Positions 53,046 through 58,987 of a stretch of 58,987 nt of DNA are shown one piece after another; the first letter of the stretch is position 1; each line of letters opens with the position of its first letter. The DNA comes from Bacteroidia bacterium (GTDB lineage Bacteria > Bacteroidota > Bacteroidia > Cytophagales > Cyclobacteriaceae): NCBI GenBank assembly GCA_030430675.1, contig JAUIKU010000003.1, forward strand, positions 1 through 58,987. Reading direction: 5' to 3'. A program made the translations under genes and the position numbers. The notes beneath the pieces are model-generated. The model was not told where the DNA came from. It was given only the letters and a program-made list of their open reading frames with translations, and ran no database searches.

Positions 53046-53426
53046 ATGAATCGAAAGTATTCACATATAACACTAGTCATTTTACTTTTAGTCGGTTCTA
53101 CTGGATTCATAGTTAATTCACATTTTTGTGGTGAAACGCTTAGAAGTCAGACTGTCAATTCTCCAGCTCAGCATTGCGACGAATCGGATCAAATGCCTGA
53201 AGGTTGCTGCCACGATGAAACTAAAGAATATGAACTGGATGAATACCAGGTACAGAAAACCGATTTTTCCTTCAATTACCTAGGAGTAGTCTTATTTACA
53301 ATTCAATATTTCGTTTCATTAGACGACTATGGCTCAAATGCCATCAAATCACAACTCTATAACTCAAAACCTGCCTCACCACCTGGATCTAAGATCTTCA
53401 TGAAGATTCAGTCTTTTCTTATTTAA
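53046..53426 (+). CDS. HYC_CC_PP family small metal-associated protein
   Basis: A 126-residue protein from ATG 53046 (TTG 52992 rejected): a signal-like first helix, then NSHFCGETLRSQ and GCCHDETKEYEL, giving the H-x-C and C-C motifs typical of the HYC_CC_PP family that accompanies copper/silver systems in Bacteroidota. It probably binds metal outside the membrane. It is the first gene of the Cus cassette, 101 bp before the RND pump. Confidence 0.85.
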   Translation: MNRKYSHITLVILLLVGSTGFIVNSHFCGETLRSQTVNSPAQHCDESDQMPEGCCHDETKEYELDEYQVQKTDFSFNYLGVVLFTIQYFVSLDDYGSNAIKSQLYNSKPASPPGSKIFMKIQSFLI

Positions 53427-53527
53427 CACAAGTATAGTTGATTTCAAAGGACCTCCTTTAAGTGGTTTGATCACTTGAATGATTGAGTTAAATATCAGGG
53501 TCAATTCAATACAAGTTTACCATCGTT

Positions 53528-56500
53528 ATGTTAAATAAGATTATAAGATTTTTCTTGGAGAATAAGCTGATCACTGCCTTGATCACACTAGTATTTATTG
53601 GTTGGGGTGTGTCTACTGCTCCTTTTAATTGGAAAATGGAATGGTTCCCCAGGGATCCTGTTCCAGTGGATGCCATACCCGATATCGGAGAAAACCAACA
53701 AATTGTTTTTACTACTTGGATGGGAAGATCTCCTCAAGACATTGAGGATCAAATAACCTACCCTCTGACAACCGCTTTACTGGGGATACCAGGAGTTAAA
53801 ACCGTACGGAGCAGCTCGATCTTCGGCCTGTCTACCATCTATATCATATTTGAAGAAGAGATTGAGTTCTATTGGAGTCGTACCAGGATACTGGAAAAAC
53901 TCAATTCTTTGCCGGCCGGAACCTTGCCCGCTGATGTACAACCTGCTCTTGGCCCAGATGCAACCGCCCTTGGCCAGATTTTTTGGTATACACTTGAGGG
54001 TCGCGATCCGGAGACCGGTGAACCTACAGGAGGATGGGATCCTCACGAATTACGTACAATTCAAGATTACTACGTTGGATATTCTCTTACTTCCGCAAAA
54101 GGTGTATCAGAAGTGGCAGCTATCGGTGGTTTTGTAAAAGAATATCAAGTTGATATTGACCCGGTTGCCATGAAGGAATACAATGTCAACATTGCTAAGA
54201 TTATGAACGCGGTTCGGAAAAGTAATCTTGATGTTGGAGCAAGGACAATTGAGTTCAATAGGGCAGAGTATCTAGTGCGGGGATTGGGTTATATAAAAAA
54301 CATTTCTGACCTGGAGAAAGCAGTGGTGGCCGTCCACGACAATACCCCCATCAGGGTCAAAGATGTAGCGAAAGTCAACTTTGGTCCTTCGACAAGGCGT
54401 GGTGGCTTGGATAAAGGTGGGGCTGAAGCCACCGGGGCAGTGGTGGTCTCGCGTTACGGAGCAAACCCCATGATGGTAATAGAAAATGTTAAAAAGAAAA
54501 TAGAGGAAATTTCACCTGGGTTACCATCCAAAGTGCTTCCTGATGGTACGGTATCAAAAGTAACAATAGTTCCATTCTATGACCGTACTGGCCTAATAAA
54601 AGAAACGCTAGGCACTCTAGAGGAGGCTCTAGAACACGAAATTCTAATATCAATAATTGTAGTAATAGTTCTGGTACTCAACATAAGGGCCTCAATAATT
54701 ATCTCAAGCTTATTACCCCTAGGTGTGTTAATGACTTTTATCGTAATGCGCTATTTCGGAGTAGATGCTAACGTGGTAGCACTGTCCGGAATTGCCATTG
54801 CTATCGGAGTGATGGTCGATGTAGGAGTAGTGTTTGTAGAGAATATTCTTAGGCATCTGGAAATGGAAGAAAACCAGGGCGTTAAAGGGAAGCAGCTTCT
54901 AAGTGTAATATACCAGGCATCAGTGGAAGTGGCATCGGCTGTACTAACGGCTTTGACAACAACAGTTATAAGCTTTTTGCCGGTATTTGCTATGCAGGCA
55001 GCTGAAGGTAAGCTGTTTAAACCACTGGCCTTTACAAAAACTTTTGCTATGCTAGCTGCGCTGGTTTTAGGGCTAATAGTGGTTCCTGCCTTTGCACATG
55101 TCATTTATTCTATGAGGTTTAATAGGGAGAGATCTCGGAAAATTTGGTCCTTGGTAACTGCTTTACTCGGTTTGACCTTATTGATTCTTTATGCAAGCCT
55201 ACCAGCAATCGCCCTAATTGCTTTCGGGGCTAACAATTATTTTGAATATAAATGGCCAGTAAAGGAACAACAATGGGTCACTCGAATAAATACTTTGATC
55301 ATTTTGCTCACCCTGGCCTACTTCCTAACAGAGGCCTGGATGCCTTTAGGAGCTCAAAACAGCCTGATAATTAATTATCTGTTTGTATTAATCTTGATAA
55401 CCATAATATTAGGGTCACTTTTTACAGTTATACATTTCTATCCTGTAATCCTACGTTGGTGTCTAGATAATAAGTGGAGATTTCTTGCCATACCAACCGC
55501 AGTCTTCTTGTTCGGAATAACCACCTGGCAAGGTGTCGATAAAATTTTTGGGTTTGTTGCCAATGGGTCAGAAACTATTGGCCTTAACCTTAGACAAACT
55601 AGTGGATGGCAGTATTTGATTGAAAAATTTCCTGGCGTAGGGAAGGAGTTTATGCCGCCCTTGGATGAGGGTTCCTATCTATTAATGCCAACCACAATGT
55701 CACACTCTGGTATTGAGGAAAATACAGATGTTATCAGAAAAGTGGATGCTTTTGTTTCGCAGATCCCAGAGGTAGAATCAGTGGTGGGAAAGTGGGGCAG
55801 GGTAAATTCAGCGTTGGATCCAGCTCCGATTTCCATGTTTGAGAACACCATCAATTACCTGCCTGAGTATATGGTAGATGAGAACGGGTATAGAATGCGC
55901 TTTAAATCAGACAAAGAAGGCAATTATGTTTTAAAGGATGGATCAACATACCACCCTGATAGAGACGGATTTAGAAAAATTGAAAAGGATCAGTTGATTG
56001 TGGACAAGAGAAGGGGAGAGTATTTCAGGCAGTGGCGAAGTCATATTAACTCCCCCGACGATATCTGGCAAGAAATTGTAAAATCGACTAGAGTCCCTGG
56101 GATGACTTCGGCTCCCAAGTTACAGCCAATTCAAACTCGTTTGATCATGTTAGCCACAGGAATGCGGGCACCTATCGGAATCAAGGTTTTCGGACCTGAT
56201 TTGGAAACTATTGAACAAGTAGGACTTGAATTGGAAAAAATCCTGCAACAAGTACCGAGTATTGAAGCGTCGTCGGTTTTCGCTGATCGAATAGTAGGTA
56301 AGCCTTACTTAGAATTTGATATAGACCGGGATGAAATCGCCAGATATGGCCTTACTATTGAGGACATGCAACAGTTCATCATGGTAGCCATTGGAGGTAT
56401 TAAACTGACTACGACGGTAGAAGGTCGTGAGCGATTTCCCGTTCGGGTTAGATACGCTCGTAGTTTTAGGGACAATCCTGAAGATGTCAAGCGGGTACTT

Positions 56501-57361
56501 ATCCCAACTCCATCCGGAGCACAGATACCCTTGGAAGAACTGGCTGAGGTTACTTATCGCCGGGGGCCGCAAATCATAAAAAGTGAGGATACCTTTTTGG
56601 ATGGATATGTGATTTTCGATAAAAAGGAGGGCTTTGCTGAAGTAGATGTGGTAGAGGAAGCAGAGAGATTTATTCAAGCAAAAATAGATGCTGGAGAATT
56701 TGAGTTGCCCGCCGGTGTATCTTATAAGTTTACTGGCAACTATGAGAACCAAATAAGAGCCACCAAGCGCTTGGCTATTGTGGTTCCAATTTCCATTCTT
56801 ATCATATTCCTAATCCTGTATTTCCAGTTTGGAAATGTGCAAACCACCACCATGGTGTTCTCCGGTATTTTTGTAGCCTTTTCAGGGGGGTTTATCATGA
56901 TATGGCTTTACGCACAGAGTTGGTTCCTCAATTTCGATGTGGTTGGGGTTAATATGCGAGATTTATTTGATATGCATACCATTAATCTGAGTGTGGCGGT
57001 TTGGGTTGGTTTCATTGCATTATTCGGGATTGCAACAGACAACGGTGTGATAATTGGTACTTTCTTGAAACAGACTTTCGAGAAAGATAAACCCTCAACA
57101 ATTAGCCAAGTCAAGGACGCTGTTTTGAAGGCTGGTATAAAAAGGGTTAGACCTGCAATGATGACCGTAGCCACTACCATTATTGCTCTCATACCTGTAT
57201 TATCCTCTACAGGTAAAGGTTCAGATATTATGGTACCAATGGCCATACCTACTTTCGGGGGTATGCTGGTTCAGACGGTGGCCATTTTCGTAGTCCCTGT
57301 TCTATACTGCATGTGGCAAGAAAGAATGATTAAAAAACAACAAGATATAGATTCCCTTTAA
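53528..57361 (+). CDS. cusA: Cus/Czc-type heavy-metal efflux RND transporter
   Basis: A 1277-residue inner-membrane pump for copper/silver or related cations. Motifs: DPVPVDAIPDIGENQQIVFT, TTWMGRSPQDIEDQITYPL, VALSGIAIAIGVMVDVGVVFVENILRH (proton relay Asp), VLLPDGTVSKV region and FPGVGKEFMPPLDEGSYLLMPT with SHSGIEENT. C-terminal PLEELAEVTYRRGPQIIKSE. It is longer than E. coli CusA (1047) through extra helices at about 530-670 and an insert near 795-850. It forms a tripartite system with the two following genes. Confidence 0.94.
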   Translation: MLNKIIRFFLENKLITALITLVFIGWGVSTAPFNWKMEWFPRDPVPVDAIPDIGENQQIVFTTWMGRSPQDIEDQITYPLTTALLGIPGVKTVRSSSIFGLSTIYIIFEEEIEFYWSRTRILEKLNSLPAGTLPADVQPALGPDATALGQIFWYTLEGRDPETGEPTGGWDPHELRTIQDYYVGYSLTSAKGVSEVAAIGGFVKEYQVDIDPVAMKEYNVNIAKIMNAVRKSNLDVGARTIEFNRAEYLVRGLGYIKNISDLEKAVVAVHDNTPIRVKDVAKVNFGPSTRRGGLDKGGAEATGAVVVSRYGANPMMVIENVKKKIEEISPGLPSKVLPDGTVSKVTIVPFYDRTGLIKETLGTLEEALEHEILISIIVVIVLVLNIRASIIISSLLPLGVLMTFIVMRYFGVDANVVALSGIAIAIGVMVDVGVVFVENILRHLEMEENQGVKGKQLLSVIYQASVEVASAVLTALTTTVISFLPVFAMQAAEGKLFKPLAFTKTFAMLAALVLGLIVVPAFAHVIYSMRFNRERSRKIWSLVTALLGLTLLILYASLPAIALIAFGANNYFEYKWPVKEQQWVTRINTLIILLTLAYFLTEAWMPLGAQNSLIINYLFVLILITIILGSLFTVIHFYPVILRWCLDNKWRFLAIPTAVFLFGITTWQGVDKIFGFVANGSETIGLNLRQTSGWQYLIEKFPGVGKEFMPPLDEGSYLLMPTTMSHSGIEENTDVIRKVDAFVSQIPEVESVVGKWGRVNSALDPAPISMFENTINYLPEYMVDENGYRMRFKSDKEGNYVLKDGSTYHPDRDGFRKIEKDQLIVDKRRGEYFRQWRSHINSPDDIWQEIVKSTRVPGMTSAPKLQPIQTRLIMLATGMRAPIGIKVFGPDLETIEQVGLELEKILQQVPSIEASSVFADRIVGKPYLEFDIDRDEIARYGLTIEDMQQFIMVAIGGIKLTTTVEGRERFPVRVRYARSFRDNPEDVKRVLIPTPSGAQIPLEELAEVTYRRGPQIIKSEDTFLDGYVIFDKKEGFAEVDVVEEAERFIQAKIDAGEFELPAGVSYKFTGNYENQIRATKRLAIVVPISILIIFLILYFQFGNVQTTTMVFSGIFVAFSGGFIMIWLYAQSWFLNFDVVGVNMRDLFDMHTINLSVAVWVGFIALFGIATDNGVIIGTFLKQTFEKDKPSTISQVKDAVLKAGIKRVRPAMMTVATTIIALIPVLSSTGKGSDIMVPMAIPTFGGMLVQTVAIFVVPVLYCMWQERMIKKQQDIDSL

Positions 57362-57362
57362 A

Positions 57363-58634
57363 ATGCAATTATCAACAAGATATGTCAATATAATGGTAAT
57401 GGTTCTGCTGTTACTGAATTATAATCTAACTGCCCAAGACTCGGAGATAACTCCTTTGGACAATTATTTAAGGATAGCTGCAGAGAATAACCCTGAATTG
57501 AGAAGCATGTTCAACCAATACCTAGCTGCATTGGAGCGAGTGCCGCAAGACAAAGGGTTGCCTGATCCTACCGTCGCTTTTGGTGTATTTATAAGCCCAG
57601 TGGAGACCAGGGTAGGTGCTCAAAAGGCTGGAATTTCAATAAATCAGGCATTCCCCTGGTTTGGTCAGTTAGGGTCTCAGGAATCCACAACTGCGAATAT
57701 AGCGAAAGCTCGATTTGAGCTCTTTGAGGATAAGAAGAACGAACTGTTCTTTAAGGTTCAGGCTACCTATTATTCTCTATATGTGTTGGAAGCAGCCATT
57801 GCTGTTACTCAGGAAAACTTAGTGCTGCTTAACTCGTTCCGAGAACTGGCTAATGTGAAGTTGGAATCGGCAAAAGGTAATGCAGTTGACCTGCTAAGAG
57901 TGGAGATGGATCTTTCCGAATTGGAGAATCAAATGAAATTTCTTGAAGACTCCAGGTTGCCTCTGCAAGCAGCTTTCAAAGAGCTTCTTAACACGGAAAA
58001 TCGCATTGAAATACAGGTGCCCGATACATTGATCACCACTTCTATTCAGGAAGGCAAAAATGAATTACTTGATTCATTACTTGCTGCGAATCCAAGCCTG
58101 AGAAAATACGATTTTGAAATTGATGCCTTGGATAGTGAAATGGACGCCTCCCAGAAAATGGGCCTGCCCTCTTTTAATTTAGGTTTGTCCTATCTTTTTA
58201 TTGAGGAGAGAGTTGGTTCGGATATTCCAGACAATGGCAAAGATGCTATATTTTCCCAGGTAGGCGTTCGTATCCCTTTATGGGGTAAGAAGTATAGCTC
58301 AAGGGTAACTGAAAAGGAACTCTTGAAACTCTCTAAAACTGAGGAGAAAGCTGATAAAGCAAATAAACTAAATACCGCCTTGGAGCAAACCTGGAGAGAC
58401 TATATGGATGCCCAAAGGCGGGTAAGATTATATATGGAATTGGCCGAAGTTGCTAGTCGAGCATTAGACATTTTGGTAGTGCAATATACCTCGGCCAATA
58501 CTGATTTTGAAGAAATGCTGCGAATGGACAGGCAACTGCTGAGATATGAACTGGAGCTTGAAAAGGCCAGAGCCGACCAGAATATAGCAGTGGCCCGTAT
58601 CAATTATTTAACTGGAAAAAATCTGCAAAAATGA
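57363..58634 (+). CDS. cusC: TolC-family outer-membrane factor of the metal efflux system
   Basis: A 423-residue outer-membrane channel protein: signal peptide (ending LTAQ), then two helical repeats of the OEP family (YLRIAAENNPELRSMFNQY and LAANPSLRKYDFEIDALDSEM, with GLPDPTVAFGVF and GLPSFNLGLSYLF strands). It works with the RND pump. It overlaps cusB by 4 bp (ATGA) and follows cusA by 1 bp. Confidence 0.9.
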   Translation: MQLSTRYVNIMVMVLLLLNYNLTAQDSEITPLDNYLRIAAENNPELRSMFNQYLAALERVPQDKGLPDPTVAFGVFISPVETRVGAQKAGISINQAFPWFGQLGSQESTTANIAKARFELFEDKKNELFFKVQATYYSLYVLEAAIAVTQENLVLLNSFRELANVKLESAKGNAVDLLRVEMDLSELENQMKFLEDSRLPLQAAFKELLNTENRIEIQVPDTLITTSIQEGKNELLDSLLAANPSLRKYDFEIDALDSEMDASQKMGLPSFNLGLSYLFIEERVGSDIPDNGKDAIFSQVGVRIPLWGKKYSSRVTEKELLKLSKTEEKADKANKLNTALEQTWRDYMDAQRRVRLYMELAEVASRALDILVVQYTSANTDFEEMLRMDRQLLRYELELEKARADQNIAVARINYLTGKNLQK

Positions 58635-58987
58635 AAATAATAAAAAAAATAAAGGACCAGGTGGGTTACTCTCATGTGGGTGCTGTCCTGATTGGACTAG
58701 TGATTGGTTGGTTGATATTTGCTGGAGGAAGTAAGCCAAACGAGCCGCTTCCAGCAGACCATACTTTGGAAGACCACCAGGCGGGTGATGTATGGACCTG
58801 TTCTATGCACCCACAAATCCGGGAGGATAAACCGGGTCAATGTCCTATATGTGGAATGGAACTGATCCCGGTGACCACCGATGCAACGGAGATGGATGAT
58901 GAGGCCGGTCAATTCACAGTAAGACTTTCGGAGGCTGCCATGAAAATTGCGGAGGTTTCCATGGCTACTGTAGAAAGTAGAGCCCCA
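58631..58987 (+). CDS. cusB: Efflux membrane-fusion protein, partial (cut by window end)
   Basis: The first 119 residues: short cytoplasmic part, one membrane helix (about 14-31), then a heavy-metal-binding domain WTCSMHPQIREDKPGQCPICGMEL (CxMHP...CPxCGM), and the start of the periplasmic adaptor. The HMBD motif is typical of CusB in Bacteroidota. It overlaps the outer-membrane factor gene by 4 bp. It continues beyond the window. Confidence 0.93.
   Translation, partial: MKIIKKIKDQVGYSHVGAVLIGLVIGWLIFAGGSKPNEPLPADHTLEDHQAGDVWTCSMHPQIREDKPGQCPICGMELIPVTTDATEMDDEAGQFTVRLSEAAMKIAEVSMATVESRAP

Larger units (their letters stand above)
16185..58987. mobile_element. Putative integrative and conjugative element (ICE), right end outside window
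   Basis: From the tRNA-fMet terminator onward the gene set changes from housekeeping to an excisionase-type HTH, a mobilisation cassette (relaxase, MobC, accessory membrane protein), RadC, SSB, a full Bacteroidetes-type T4SS with coupling protein, defence genes, and a metal efflux cassette. This is the composition of a Bacteroidota ICE carrying cargo. The left boundary is inferred at the tRNA 3' end (16185-16456). No integrase and no direct repeat of the tRNA end are visible, so the right end is not in this window, and the exact boundaries are uncertain. Confidence 0.75.

Noticed and set aside
16185-58987. Direct repeat of the tRNA-fMet 3' end as the right attachment site
   Set aside because: I saw no second copy of the T-arm and acceptor sequence in the window; a systematic search would be needed to be sure.

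Overview
The window is chromosomal DNA of a Bacteroidota bacterium, most likely a marine-type Cytophagales relative. The evidence is a protein with a type IX secretion (Por) C-terminal sorting tail, a Bacteroidota-style TTG-N20-TAnnTTTG promoter in front of a tRNA, an AccD without its zinc-ribbon cysteines, a DUF4834 protein, and a conjugation operon of the Bacteroidetes Tra type (TraE/F/G/J/K/M/N/O/Q-like).

Region 1 (1 to about 16.2 kb) is ordinary chromosome. It carries the end of carB, a DUF4834 protein, accD, nqrF, an arginase-family protein, an RDD membrane protein, a Tat-exported Gfo/Idh/MocA oxidoreductase, a lipoprotein M19 dipeptidase, a cytochrome b5-like domain protein, an amino-sugar kinase next to murQ (peptidoglycan recycling), a sulfotransferase, a SprT-like protein, the GTPases der and era, and an initiator tRNA. 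Several spacers hold short tandem repeats with the same 7-bp period but different sequences, and three genes place their stop codons inside such repeats.

Region 2 (about 16.2 kb to the window end) looks like an integrative and conjugative element (ICE) starting just after the tRNA-fMet gene. Its left part has an excisionase-type HTH gene, a PHP-plus-ATPase protein (TrlF/Ppl type, a reported defence family), a UvrD-like helicase with an apparent nuclease insertion, a mobilisation cassette (accessory membrane protein, relaxase, MobC), a spacer with three DnaA-box matches, and a RadC-family protein.

Between radC and ssb sits a 6-kb cargo. It begins with a GC-rich, hairpin-filled stretch without a credible gene (a candidate large structured RNA). 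Next comes a complete type III CBASS anti-phage operon (CD-NTase CdnC, HORMA protein Cap7, TRIP13-like Cap6, NucC nuclease). Divergent to it is a three-gene operon: a sigma-factor-like protein, an unknown helical protein, and an ImmA/IrrE metallopeptidase. The cargo ends at a 48-bp 3' fragment of a tRNA-Val-like gene. The divergent triad is the best candidate for an undescribed module: it could be a protease-triggered sigma/anti-sigma switch controlling CBASS.

After ssb come a 1.4-kb-residue secreted PQQ-dehydrogenase-like/PKD/FG-GAP protein, a GNAT-like gene, a membrane-anchored HTH protein, the type IV secretion operon (39.9-51.4 kb), a dicarboxylate/glutamate symporter, and a Cus-type copper/silver efflux cassette (HYC_CC_PP protein, RND pump, outer-membrane factor, membrane-fusion protein cut by the window end). 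No integrase is visible, so the right end of the element probably lies beyond the window. All database comparisons are from memory of the families; no searches were run.
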